Notes under the pieces: model-generated
Databases searched by the model: none
Told to the model about the DNA's origin: nothing
Seen by the model: the letters and a program-made list of their open reading frames with translations, nothing else
Part shown: positions 11,740-23,270 of the stretch, in pieces
How the letters are laid out: every line of letters begins with the position of its first letter
Numbering within the stretch: position 1 is the first letter of the stretch
Position numbers and translations under genes: made by a program
From: Oscheius tipulae
Lineage: Eukaryota; Nematoda; Chromadorea; Rhabditida; Rhabditidae
Direction of reading: 5' to 3'
DNA: 64,000 nucleotides
Assembly (NCBI GenBank): GCA_037178975.1
Contig: JASJZH010000004.1
Span: 2,542,001-2,606,000, forward strand

Positions 11740-12459
11740 GCGCACTTTTCGTTTTTGAAGCATTTTATACACAGGAGGGCAATCCCAATGGACGATAAGG
11801 AACGTGAAATCATTTCTGACAGCTCATCGATTTTGACTTTTTCGTATCTATGCTCTGAAGATAACAACTTTATCTTTGATGCCATGACGAATCAGATCAC
11901 GGTAGACTTGAATTCCAAAGATGGCACTCAAGCTGGTGACTCAGCTCCCGTAATTCTATAACTTTGCAACTGTGAATGATGTTTCTACAATTCTATTCGA
12001 GTTTTCACTCAATTTACTTTCCCGCAAGCGTGTTCATTCAGATCTTGCAAATCCCAGTCTAAAACAGTCTAAACACGTCTGAAATCGCATCACTTTTTGA
12101 ACAAACGGCCGCCAACACCGCAGCTTTCGCTATACATAACACAATTAGATTCCTCGGTAGTAAACGAACGCAATTTCCTTTTGCAGTAACGGCCACCTCA
12201 TAATCGCAACTGAAACTTTTTTGAAGCTTCAATACTACAGCGATGTTTCAAAGTTAATTCTTATAATTGTGTTGTTTCGCTAGAACAATATAAAAAAACA
12301 AGTATAATTGGGAAATTGCGTCCTTGTATCATCAAAGTACCCAAAATTACATAAGTTCACGTCAAGGCTTTTTGCAGGTCCAGTGTTAATTAGTGCCCAA
12401 ACCTTCCCGGCACTGGTCAACTGTCTCCATGACAACGGGTTCCAATCGTCTCGTCTACC
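11740..12459. other. Intergenic region between nrf-6 copy 2 and tectonic
   Basis: The gene on the left is transcribed leftwards and the one on the right rightwards, so this is a shared divergent promoter region of about 0.7 kb. The part around 11765-11850 is similar to 8222-8300 upstream of nrf-6 copy 1 (CATTTCTGACAGCTCATCGA against CATTTCCGACAGCTCATCGG), again marking the duplicated unit. No gene or RNA is recognised. Confidence 0.5.
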
Positions 12460-14979
12460 ATGTGGCTCTGGTTCCCTCTCCTCTTTGCTTTTACCTCAGC
12501 CGATGTCTGCTATAATGACATTTATCTCCACAGAATAAATGCTCTCTTGCCCTCATCTGGACCGTTTTGTCTCTCTCATTTTCAAGGTATCTTTCTTCGA
12601 CTTTCTTTCGAGCATTTACAGATCCCCCATTCGAATATCCTACACTGAATGCAGATCAAATTGTTAAGTTATCGACTAAGAAACCCAGGAAGGTAAAATT
12701 TTTGTCTATACTTGATTAAGACAGTTTCAGAGAGTCAATACTGTGCTGCACAAAATGAATGGCGAGGTATTCCAGCTGCCGGCATCCCTCATCGGAGATC
12801 TTTGCACATCTTATCAGTTTGTTGGTCGGTTCACTTGGTTCTTATCAAATTCGTCATTTCCAGAAGTTGGAAAGAATCTGACCAGCCAATGCCTATTGGC
12901 AATTGATCAGTCAAACTGTGAGGTCTCTTCTGCCAGGAACATCTTCTCTGGCCTGGCTACGGTAATAATAGTACCTTTCCTGTTTGAACCAGAGTTTAGA
13001 CAAGTGGAAACTACTCTGTACCTCTACCTATTGATCTGACCAATGGGACAGAACTGTTGTCCTCTTCGTGGCAGAACGGATCTTGTCATGATCTCTTTGA
13101 AGAGGTATCTTTTCCGTCTTTCTGCAATGTTCCTCTAGGCGGAGCTGCGTCTCTTCATGAACGCATCCCGACTACAGTTAGCTCTTCTCCGTCTCCGATA
13201 CTCTCCTCCAGTTTCCGCGACAATCAATCAGAAGTTCATAGTCATGTTCGTCAACTCCATTGAAGGACTCTCAGCTCCGTTGCCGGACAACCGAGTCTAT
13301 GGAGTTCAGGGTGGTCAGAGAAGAGTTCTCGAGTTTCCTTCTCTCGGTCCTTGCGAAGGAGCCAGTCGAACACAAGTGGTCTTCAAGAAGGCACTCTCCA
13401 CTGGATGCATTCTCCGAGTGAATGGCTGTGAAGATGCTGAGGCGAAGATACGTTCCTTGCAAGAGAACCATCTTCCGACTCATTTCATGGCTAATTCAAC
13501 AGCCGAACCTCAGCAAATGACCAGGATAGCGGGGACACAACCGCGTCAGTCGACCTGTGTCCTTCCAATCGTCTTCCATCTCGATTTCTACTACGCAAAG
13601 ATTGGACTGACGACAGATTTCAAGGAGGAACCTGTGGATCTGTTCATAACAGAACAATTACTGGGGATGGAAGTGTCCGGAGAGACGAATCTGCCAATCT
13701 CATTCAAGATTCGCTTCTCTGATGCCACTCTAGGTAGGTTCCTAGGCTCTCATGATGGCCTTTCGAACTCTTTCCCGTCGTTCTTGTGAATCGAATGATG
13801 TTAGGACGAACGTAGGAGCCTGGTGGTGGGAGGCAGGAGTAAGAGTCGAGAACCGTCAGTTCTGAATCAGTAGTCGACAGTTATCTCTAGTTTACTATAC
13901 CTACCAGCTGCCGACGGCAGCTTTGCAGCCCGTTTTGTCTTGGCTTAAAATTAACCAGCCGACTCCGCCGCCTGGCGACGCCGCTTTTGTTCATCTATTT
14001 TCGTGCTTTTCATGTAAACGCCGTTTCTTGAGTTTGGGAAAGAGTGAGTGGTTGAAAGTAGTTGAGAGTTGAAAAGTAGTTGGTAAAAGAAGAATGTCTC
14101 AGCCTATCTTTTTCTCTTTATGCGTTTCTGTCGCTGTCTATCTCCTGCCTCTCTGTCTCTCTATCTCTCTATCCCTCGATCTGTCTGTCTGTCTGTCCCT
14201 CTATCTCTTTTGGTCTGTCTATCTCCTGTCTCACTGTCTCTCTGTCTCTCCGTCTCTCTGTCTCCTGTCTCTTTGTCTCTATGACTCCTGTCTCTTGTCT
14301 CTTTGTCTCTATGACTCTCTGTTTATCTGTCCCTCTAACACTCTCTGTCTCCCTGTCTCTCTGACTTAGTCTCTACCCGTAGCAACAGAGTTCGTCGTCC
14401 CATTTCTGAGTTACTGTTCAGCTCAATTAGTTGGCATCAATTTAAAACAACAATAATTTACAGCTTTTTGTTTTGCATGTTTCCATGGACAAAACAGACA
14501 AACAAAGAAACGGCCAACCACAGATACCATCGCGCTTTGATAGATAACAGGCAGTCCTAGTAACAGAAGTGCCCCTACAGTTGACTTGTCCCCTTGTCTC
14601 TTGTCATGAAATGACTTGTCAGAGTTTTTGGGTATTAGTATTGATATGCAATTGTGCGGACACGATGACAGACAGACGCCACTTTAGTAAAGGAAGATGA
14701 CTCCTTTGATTCTTCGTCTAGATTGGGAGTCTACAACTGTTATCTCTTGACTCTTGTTCCTGAACAGTGCCAAACCTTATTAAGTGCTTCAAACCCAGAA
14801 AAGAGTCATTTTCTTTCCAACAGCAAGAGTTTTCAGAGCCAACGTCCTTCTTTTCCGGACTGCCCTACATCGATCTCCGACTACCAGCCGACGCCTTCTA
14901 TCCCTTTATTCGATCGTCGTCCTCTTCCCTTCCCCTGTTTCTCATTGTCCCCATTGTCATATCTTCTACTGTCACTTGA
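12460..14979 (+). CDS. tctn: Tectonic family protein (ciliary transition zone)
   Basis: Six exons join in phase: 12460-12586, 12622-12692, 12731-12961, 13000-13104, 13139-13733 and 14768-14979. The product starts with a signal peptide (MWLWFPLLFAFTSA), continues with a conserved cysteine-containing body (VVFKKALSTGCILRVNGC, STCVLPIVFHLDFYYAKIG, the tectonic-domain pattern) and ends with FFSGLPYIDLRLPADAFYPF and a C-terminal hydrophobic anchor (LPLFLIVPIVIS). Tectonics act in the cilium transition zone with MKS/B9 proteins. The last intron is about 1 kb, far longer than the others, because it contains a CTGTCT microsatellite and a dispersed repeat. The family call rests on the middle and C-terminal parts; the N-terminus is weakly conserved. 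Confidence 0.72.
14090..14370 (+). repeat. CTGTCT/CTCT pyrimidine microsatellite
   Basis: About 280 bases of imperfect CTGT and CTCT units (for example CTGTCTGTCTGTCTGTCC and CTGTCTCTCTGTCTCTC), all within the long last intron of the tectonic gene. Open frames through it are artefacts of the repeat. Confidence 0.9.
14580..14700 (+). repeat. Dispersed repeat, copy 2
   Basis: Matches 690-805 in the same orientation; the longest conserved word is TATGCAATTGTGCGGACAC. It lies in the tectonic intron just before the final exon. Confidence 0.6.
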
Positions 14980-15680
14980 ACGAGTAAACTCCATTTTATT
15001 TTTGACGCATCTTGTCTGGTAGCCTACTGTCCTATGCGGTGAGTCCATGAAGAGCGTTAGTCAGTCTCAACCGACAATCACGAGACTCCAATTTTCGTTC
15101 CCCGCCCTTTAGTCAATCTTCCGATGATCGAAAGATTGTCCAAAGAATATTTCAAGAGTCTGCTTCGAACTTCCTACAAATCAATAGTTTTTCTTCTATT
15201 TTGGAACTCTTTCATTTCTGGTGTCCGATCCAAAAGCTACTTGCTCACATCACTGTTCGCCTTGGTTGTTACAGAGAGCTTTACTGAATACCAATTTTAA
15301 AACAATGCTACTTACAGTTTATATTAAAATAAAAACTAATACAAAGCGCCCAGCTGGGTAATCGCGCCCCAATACAAGCCTCTACTGTGCTCACGATAGT
15401 TCCGTTTCCTTCAAAATAATCTGCTGGTCATTCGTTCGTCTTTCCTCCCCCTCCCCCAGTCACCTGTTTGCTCGTGTTGTTCATCTACCAAACTCATTTA
15501 ATCAGTCTTGACCTGCTTTTACCAAGAGTCGTCTACTGGCTGATTGATAAAGCCACGTCGCCTTGTATAGACCCAATTTGTTTGTTCGTTGACTCATTTT
15601 GCAGAGATTATAGAACATTCTCAATTTCTCGCCTCTCTCTTCTCATTTTCTTGCTAGACTCTATCCTAAAGTGTGTTCAG
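14980..15680. other. Intergenic region upstream of BAG6-like gene
   Basis: About 700 bases, A/T-rich in the middle, with no coding frame that shows a domain or signal peptide. It ends in GTGTGTTCAG immediately before the next ATG, a plausible trans-splice acceptor. Confidence 0.5.
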
Positions 15681-18600
15681 ATGCCAGAAAATCCGCCGGG
15701 CGGCTCCCAATCCTCGACAAAATGGATGTACAAGGCCCGAATAGCACAGAATGTCGAGCCGAGGGAGATCACGTACACCTTCGACTTCGAAGGTCCAGAG
15801 GTAGGCTATTAGCTTTTGGTTGTTCCTTGACAGGTTGTATCATGTCGAGAGATTGCAAACTAGCTTTTGTGAGAATCACTACGACCATTTTGTTCCTGAG
15901 TGGCGGCGGTAGGTTTTCTGTAGTAAGGGACATATCTGTGGTAGGTAGGTGTGCGGGGGTAACATAAACACAGTGACTTTGAATAACACTACATGCATTT
16001 GATCTTATTGAGTAGTAGGTAACGGAACAAGGTAAACTACTACGGTGGACACATAGCAGCGACAGTAGAATCCTACTCACATTCCTTTTCCAGCCCACTG
16101 TGAACCAACTTCGACAGGCTGTGATGGAGAAGGCCAACCTTCCAGACAGCCGTTGTAACTTCCTTCATATGGTATGTCCTCTTCGATTACTGTTCATAAG
16201 ATTTTTTGCAGGGAAAGGCAATCGAGGCAGGGGAGCAGAAACTCTCGGAAGTCGGCTTGGAGAACGGGATGTGTATACAGGTCGTGTCGACGAGACTTCA
16301 ACGAAGGTATATCTTTATTTTGCTTTACTCAAGTAGTTTTTTTAGACCACAGCCAAACACTCTCGGCTTTCCCGGGCCTCTTCCCACTCCACCAGCCTTC
16401 ATGACAAATCGAAACCAACGCGTTACGGCTCATCTTCGTATCCTACGCACGGCTCCCTTCGATAACTTGGACAGAGTCGAGGTACTGTTCTTTCTGATTC
16501 ATTTTGAAAAACGGCCTTAGGAAAGTATTCGAAGAATCTTATCCCATATGAACATCAGGGAGTCTGGAAGAGAGTCCATCCAGTACAATCGAGAGGGAAA
16601 TGTTCTAAACGTCTTTCTTCCTGTGCATTTGTAGAAGACATACCAGTTTGTTAGATAAAATTACTTCCAGGAGACCTTATATAGCCAGCCCGGCTTTGGA
16701 AAGACAACATTTTATTGAGGTCATCGTGTCGGATCTGCGACATTTCAGAGAGACAGCGGTAAGAGTAACTTCTAAAGAAATGGAGCCGTTTTCAGTTGTC
16801 GGGAGGTCTGGTCGAGCAGGTGGAAAGAGTAATCTCTGGAGGAGATGTCTCTCTATCCATTGAAGAGATTGCCGACATGGCGAGAACTTTCGAGCGACTT
16901 CCGGAAGTCCGAAGGATCACGGCCGATCAGAGAGACAACTACGAGGAGACGGAGAGAGACAGACGCTTCGAGCAGTTCGGAGCCTCGGATAACTCGGCTC
17001 TCGGCTTTTGGATGAGACACAATCTGGACAGGGACATCGGAAATCTTGTGGAGAGACTGACAGCCGAACAGACTGCTCTTCTTCCTCTCTTCCAGCTCTA
17101 TAGACGCGTTGTTCACATCGAAAGGAATTTTGCCAGTCAAGACCAAACCGTTCTAGAGAATCCGAACGCTGCTCTCTTGATCGTCTTTATGGAACAGGTC
17201 CAGCGTTCGATGCACCGTCTCAGTCACGCCTTCCATCATTTGTCAGACATCAATATTGACCTGGCCGAAGAGTTTCCTCGTCGCGGATATCCTCAATACG
17301 AGGAGGCTCTGAACCAACAGCCGATGTCCGGAGGTATCATTCGAATCGAGCTGGTCGATCCGCCAAGCGGTGGAGGGACTCCGAGCACCAGAGAGACTCT
17401 TCCCAGTGAATTCCTTCACAATCCCTTTGCCAACTACGACATTCAGCAGATTCCTTCCAATCATCAGCCTGTCTACACTCTCAATCCAAATGGTTTGTCC
17501 CTTTCTTGTTCTATTCACAATGGATTTTTTTTAGCGATGATCATGCAGCAGCAGCACGTTGTTATCATGCAGGCAGAGCTCACAGATCCACAGGGAAACA
17601 CGATGACTATCACAGATCAACCGCAAATTGTCTCTCAAGGAGTGACTGGTGCTGAACTGGTAAGTGTCCTCTGTGCTCAAGGAATTCGACATTCAGAACA
17701 ATCTCCAGAACGGTGGCGGCTTTGCTCTGGATCCACAGCTATTCAATCCTGGAGGAATTCAAATTGAAGAGGCTACTCTGACTCTCGAGGCTGTGTATGT
17801 TGTTCTTTTGTTTCGGAAATTAGTAAAGGTTCAGTCCTTCGGGAGAGCCAATAGAAGAGCCACTGACTTTGTCTCCATCCGAAACAGATTATCTGGAGAG
17901 GATTCGGGAGGGAGTCGCGGCCATGACCTCTGGTAGTTCCTCCTTGGACAACCACATAGAAAGTTCAGGAAACACCGAACACTTCGACTTCGAGGCAGCC
18001 TTCCGATCTTTTGTCAACATCACGGGAACACGAGTTCTTCCGAGACTCGCGACTCACATGATCGATCGAAGGGTTCGTCCATTCTCTCCTCTTTCTCTCA
18101 TGTAGGCATCTTTGTTCAGGACGAAGAGGAACAGAGCCAGAACCAGAGACCGATAATCATCAATCTGAGGGACTTCTTGGACAGCTTGCTGACTCCGACT
18201 GACGAAGAAGGTGGGTCTTTTGACAGAACGTCTTGAGACTGAACTGTTCAGGAGATGGACCACAACAGAGACCTCGAACCAATAATGTTCTCAGGACGAA
18301 CGTCAATCCTTTCTCTCCGAGATATGATCACTCTCACTCTCATTCTCCTCCTGTCCATCACCATAGCCATTTCGGAGGACATGGTCATTCTCATGACCAT
18401 TCTCACAGTCACTCTCATGGACCTGGACACGGACATTCTCATTCCCACTCGCCACCACAGCCTCATATCCATCATCATAGTCACAGTCATGGTCCTCCTT
18501 CACAGATGAATTCACAGCAGGTGCCAGGGGTTCCAGTCTTTCCTGCTCACTTCCATTACCACGGAGCTGTGCCGGGGCCGGTGCCGTTCCCAATGATACC

Positions 18601-20358
18601 GAGAGTTCCGATGAGAGTCAATCCAGGTCAGATGCCTCAAGTTGTCGTACCATCTCCTATTCGTCGACCGATACCATTTATTCCTCAAGCTCGAACCCAA
18701 GAGATCTCGGTCCAGGCTGGAAGTCCTCTCTCGGAGAGAAGAAACGGAAGCCAGGGAGGAGTGAACGATGCTGCCCGAAGGATTCTTGGCCAAGGACTGC
18801 CCGGTCCGATTCAACAGTTCCGAGCACAGAATGCGGAATCACAGACACAATCAAACACTCCCATTCCTCCAACTCCAGAGGTTTGTTCATTCTCCATTTG
18901 ATTTACATCCATCTTCAGAATCTGAACCGTGTCAGTGAGGCAATCGGCCAACAGATGGACGCGACAGGACAGATGCTCAATTGGGTCCAGCAGAGAGTCA
19001 ATCGAGTCAATCAAAGACGAGAGACACTCCGTCAGCGACTGAATCAGAATCAAGCTGCTAGAGCCGGGAATCCCGCTAGTCCCGGTCCAGGTTTCACTCC
19101 TCCCATTCCGGTCACTATGAACCAGTTGCCGGAGGCTGTTCGTCAACAAATTAGCCAGCAGCTCCGTCTTGCAGCACAGAATGGTAATACAGAACCGGTA
19201 GGTCTCGTTGTACTTTCAGTGGAAAGGGACCCGATTCAGACCCTGTTCCTGATTGATCCCTTCATGCCGTGTCACAGTCGTCACACCGGCAACTATCGGC
19301 AGGTTTTGAGAGGACCGAATGCCTATTATCAAGAACTGGCTGGAGTGGGTTTTGAACCAGTTATGTTCAGTGAAATATTTGCAGGACCGAATCCCTCGTC
19401 GCACGCCTCATCGAGCCCACCATGCCGACTACAATGCTCCATTCCAAGCCACTTCTGAGAGTCTTGTGATCCAGGGAGACAGTGCTCAATCCGACTTCCA
19501 ACGACTCATCGAACTTTCAACCCGATCGATTTTCGGACAGATGTGGGAGAATGACATCGATGTACTGGCCAGAAGCTCGAACTCGGTCAACGGGACCGAA
19601 AGAGATTTGCATGCATTCGCTTCGGTTAGTTTTAGAGATATTGAGAGAGGGTGAGCGGAATTCAGGCCCTCTCGAACGAGATCAATCGAAACAGAAATCG
19701 GCCGGAGAACGCCTCCAGACTTCAGGTTCAGAATCCACTACCGTTCCTGCCCGTACCGATGGTAGGTCCCGACTTCTTCAATCCAATCGGTCATTTTAGC
19801 CTGATCGTCGTCCTCTCCTTGCAACCAACTCGGCTCCAGATCTTACTGCTCAAGTTGAGACCGCTCAGATTCAGACCAGTCGAACTCCTTCAGAGACTGA
19901 AGAGGTCGTGTCTTGTCATATCCAGTATAACTATCCAATTCTAGAGACTCGAGCGGAGCAACCAGACGAGTTCATCCTCCCAGACAGATGGCGACACCAC
20001 GTCAGCGTCTTCAAGTTCCGGTTCTAGTGGATCAAGCAGGGAGGCGAGTGACGATTTTGCCAGTCCCGAGTACAAGAAGAAAAGAACGGAAAGTGTCATC
20101 AAGACTGTCAAAAGCATCTATAAGGAGAGAATTGAAAAGGAACGTCAGAGGGCTGAGAGACTCCAGACCATCTTTCCCCGGGTATTTTCGAGAGATTGAA
20201 GAGGAGAGATCCATTTTCAGAGCTTCGTCGAAATCATCAGTGGTGATTTGTTTGTTCCTAGACCGAGACACACTGTCTTGAGCAGTGGCTACCAGCTCGG
20301 ACTGCCTTCTCACTTGCGAGTTGAGCCTGAAAATGTTCCTTCTACAAGCAAGCAATAA
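15681..20358 (+). CDS. BAG6: BAG6/Scythe-like ubiquitin-domain chaperone
   Basis: The first exons (from 15681) encode an N-terminal ubiquitin-like fold: MYKARIAQNVEPREITYTF, PTVNQLRQAVMEKANLP and ENGMCIQVV. Around 16800-17300 a helical region reads LLPLFQLYRRVVHIER and VQRSMHRLSHAFHHLSDINI, followed by PRRGYPQYE, which resembles the BAG6 DUF3538 region. Then comes a proline- and glutamine-rich middle with an extreme His-Ser tract (18320-18510), and a C-terminus containing basic coiled coil (SIYKERIEKERQRAERLQ) where BAG6 has its BAG-like domain. BAG6 holds tail-anchored and misfolded proteins for insertion or degradation. A dozen or so introns of about 35-60 nt interrupt it. The exact 3' exon chain after 19600 is less certain. 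Confidence 0.72.
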
Positions 20359-20746
20359 GTCATATCTTCTCATTTCCTTTGCCTTTACATCATACACAGT
20401 CAACATAGATAGCTTCTACGGTTCCTAGGATGCAAACTTCCTACGATATCGGTTGTCTTTTTCTTTGCCAGTGAATTTCAATAAAGTTTCATATGTTTCA
20501 TTTTTTGTTTATGTTGTTGTTCGGTTGTCACAGCTACTTTTAGTCTGTTGCCACAAGTTTCTAGTCGAAATACAGAAACCACTTTGAGAAGAAATGAAGT
20601 TATGAGCGTTTGGACTGCCGCGCTTTTGAATGCAGTTGTACTATCAAATTGAGGGTTTTTACAAATTTCGTTTTTGCTCTTTTTTCTCTCAACAAGTTCC
20701 CCAATTTGCCTGCTAACTTTTACGTTTCAGAAAGGGGGAAAACAGG

Positions 20747-21785
20747 ATGAACACGGCAACAGCAGGCCGCAAGCTACAGTCCATAGAAACTCTGGCCCAA
20801 GCGCGAAGAAATGCACGAATACAGGTAATCTTACTCCAGTCCCTTTAGCAATAAGTTTAGGAGGATTTTTCCCGTGGAGGCTTCGGTTTTCTGGCCGTAA
20901 AAGACCATATTTTGCCATCACTTTGCAATCATTCGCAAGAGCAAGAAGATGACTCTTGTACGCACTGCCTCTTCGACAAACTTTCGCTGCCCGAGCTTCC
21001 CGAAATGGTCTTTCCTCATAACAAGTTTGTCGTGTCCTTCACAAGCAGTCCAGGTGATTTTCTTCCTCTATTTCTTAAAATACACTAGATTTAGGCAGCT
21101 ACATCGAGTTTAATGCATACGACGCTCTCAGTCAGGTGATTGCCGACAAGGCCCCAGATGTTCAGGTCGAATTAGCGCAGAATTCCAAATTTGGTAAAGT
21201 TTTAGGTAGCCCCATCTGCGGTCTGGCAGGCGACACGAAAAGGAACCGGAAATGATCATTCGCATCCTTTTGATTGGACTTATACTACCGAATATTCTGG
21301 AACACTGGTCGGATGTTCGGTAGGCGTTTCTATTGCTCGAACAGACTCTTGTTCAGACTGAGCCGACTACGACAGCTATCGACTTGGAACGACTCAGACA
21401 ACAAGATGAAATCGGATTTTATTCCCACGTGACCCTATACGAGGACGAGTTGGCGGATCACGGCTGCGCGGAGCTGACCGTTCGTGTTCGAGTGATGCCC
21501 AACTTTTTCTTCGCGCTTCTGCGCTTCTACCTACGTATCGACCATGTTCTGATCAGGTTAATCTGCTTTTCATTTTTCAATCTTACCACGTGTTTTAGAG
21601 TCTGCGACACGCGTCTGTTCGGCAGCAACAATTCCAACTATATTCTTCGAGAATGGAGTCGACGAGAAGCCAAAGTCGAAGATCTTGCCCATTTGCCTCC
21701 GGAGACGCTACTTGACAGTAATCAGATCTGGAATTATCTGCCGGTAGTCTCCTCGAAGACTGAGCGAATCACTCCGAAACAGTAA
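20747..21785 (+). CDS. TIPRL: TIP41-like protein (TIPRL), PP2A regulator
   Basis: Strong family match along the length: ELPEMVFPHNKFVV, SYIEFNAYDALSQV, VAPSAVWQATR, HPFDWTYTTEYSGTL, FYSHVTLYEDELADHG, VRVRVMPNFFFALLRFYLRI, VCDTRLFG, and the ending LREWSRREAKVEDL with IWNYLPV. TIP41/TIPRL binds PP2A-type catalytic subunits and is part of TOR-linked phosphatase control. Exons join through introns of 36-44 nt plus one of about 110 nt after the first exon; the intron at 21165 (GTCGAA..TTTTAG) is needed to restore VAPSAVWQ. The ATG follows TACGTTTCAG by 16 nt, a possible trans-splice site. It converges on IYD, 107 bp away. Confidence 0.93.
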
Positions 21786-21892
21786 TCCATTTGCCTTGTC
21801 TTTCCGCTAAGCTACGTAAAACCTTTTTTTTAATACAAAGTGATAAGTGACAGTATACCCGTGGTGAAAATAGAAAAAGACTTGCAGAGAGA

Positions 21893-22819
21893 TCAATAGA
21901 ATCTGATGATGTTTTCGATTTGCTTCCTGGGCAAATCGGGGAAGAGAATTTCCTCTCCGGGTGGATAGCCAACTGGTAGGAGGAACAAAACTTCCTCGCC
22001 TTCTGGTCGTCTCAACAGTTTTGATATTCTCGCGGCAGCGCTTCCAGGCCAAGTGACGACAGTAGCCAAACCGACATGCTGGCATGCGGCTAGTAGAAGA
22101 CCCACGGAGATGGTCGTACTCATCTCGTTCAGTCTGACACATCTCTCACCTTTCGGACTGGTCAGCTATGAGCAACATTTTCAGGGTGTACAAAGAAGGA
22201 TCCTACCGTATTGCAGACGACTAACAAGGCAGGTGCTTCGGAAAGATAGGCTCTGCTCCACGCTCCTTTAACCAGACCAATGTCGTCGTCTTCAAGGTCC
22301 TCTCCGGATCTGCAAGCCTATAATTTCTTATATTTTCAACCTACATTTTTCTGTAATTGTCGTAGGCATCCCTCTCGACAATTCCTCGAATCTGCTGGCG
22401 GAGATCTTCCCTCAAACAAACCAGAAAGGTCCACGGCTGGATGTGACAAGCCGATGGGGCAGTTCCTATCAGCGAACAGAATAAAAAGTATAAACTAGGG
22501 ATACCTGCAGTCTTGACGAGATTCGTGAGAACTTTTATAGGAACTGAGCGATCGCTGAAAACGCGCTGACTCCGTCTTCCTTTCATTCTCTCGTAGAAGT
22601 ACTGGGACGATCGGAGGGCTTCCTCGTCTGTAGGCGAGTAGCATCGATGTACAACCTTCTCTGCCATATTTCATCGACAAAAAGTGTACCGACCTGCCCG
22701 ACGTGCTCAAAGTGCTCATGGAGGTCGAGAAGATATTCTGCTCCTCCGGTTGCCTTATCAAAAACTTCCTGAAACCCGTTCAGAACATCTCGTTCCACCC
22801 ACTCTTCTCGTCTGCTCAT
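21893..22819 (-). CDS. IYD: Iodotyrosine deiodinase-like flavoprotein
   Basis: Nitroreductase-superfamily enzyme of the IYD type, which uses FMN to remove iodine from halotyrosines; the nematode member is SUP-18, a potassium-channel regulator. Matching segments are ALRSSQYFYERMKGRRSQR (the FMN-binding RRS arginines), TAPSACHIQPWTFLVC (the TAPSxxHxxPW signature), MSTTISVGLLLAACQHVGL, TVVTWPGSAAARISKLL and the ending VLFLLPVGYPPGEEILFPDL. Four or five exons with about 35 nt introns are used; the intron near 22645-22679 must use the CAGAG acceptor to keep frame. The best ATG (22819) gives no membrane anchor, while IYD proteins usually have one; the exon pair just upstream (22845-23121) could supply it. 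Confidence 0.88.
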
Positions 22820-22844
22820 GTGCCCTCCTCAATCGCGTCAATTT

Positions 22845-23121
22845 ATTGTCCCTCGTCAACAGCTGATGGGCCTGATAGCTGACAAATACCACCACCTAAA
22901 CAATTTTGAGTTTTCTGCTCTAAACTTACCAGAATGACGGTTAAAATGTTGATGACAACTTCCGACGGGGCTCCGTAGAGTTCATGCCACTTTTCCAGAG
23001 CCATTCGTACGAATGGGAGGTCAATGAAGCGCATTTTGCCAGCAGAGTCTGGCTCCATCGCGATCCAGCTGGCTCGAGAGACACCTGGAATCGAGTATAA
23101 ATCAATAAACACGGGAAACAA
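22845..23121 (-). CDS. Unrecognised small coding segment with one membrane span
   Basis: A conserved-looking frame reads VSRASWIAMEPDSAGKMRF, FVRMALEKWHELYGAPSEVV and INILTVIL. A 34-nt GTAAGT..TTTAG intron (22896-22929), if removed, extends this to VVVFVSYQAHQLL, giving one clear membrane span; if it is retained, the frame stops at 22845. I do not recognise the family. Two readings are possible: a small separate membrane protein sharing an AATAAA with the IYD promoter, or the 5' exons and membrane anchor of IYD, although the join to IYD does not keep frame as I read it. Confidence 0.45.
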
Positions 23122-23270
23122 TTGGAAACAAGGATGCCGTCGGCATTAATCGGGAGGGCGGTGTGTAACACACGGGACTAGGAGACGCACGGCAGGTGCC
23201 ACCATTGCTTGGAACAAAAAAAAAAGAGATGGATCAAGTGACAAAAAGAGATCTCGAGCTTCATTGGTGT

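Noticed and set aside
14080-14369. Long open frames rich in Ser, Leu and Cys
   Set aside because: They are produced by the CTGTCT microsatellite and lie inside the tectonic intron.
18248-18593. Met/Arg/Val-rich and Asp/Glu-rich frames around the His-tract
   Set aside because: They are other frames of the CA(C/T)-rich repeat that codes the His-Ser tract of the BAG6-like protein.
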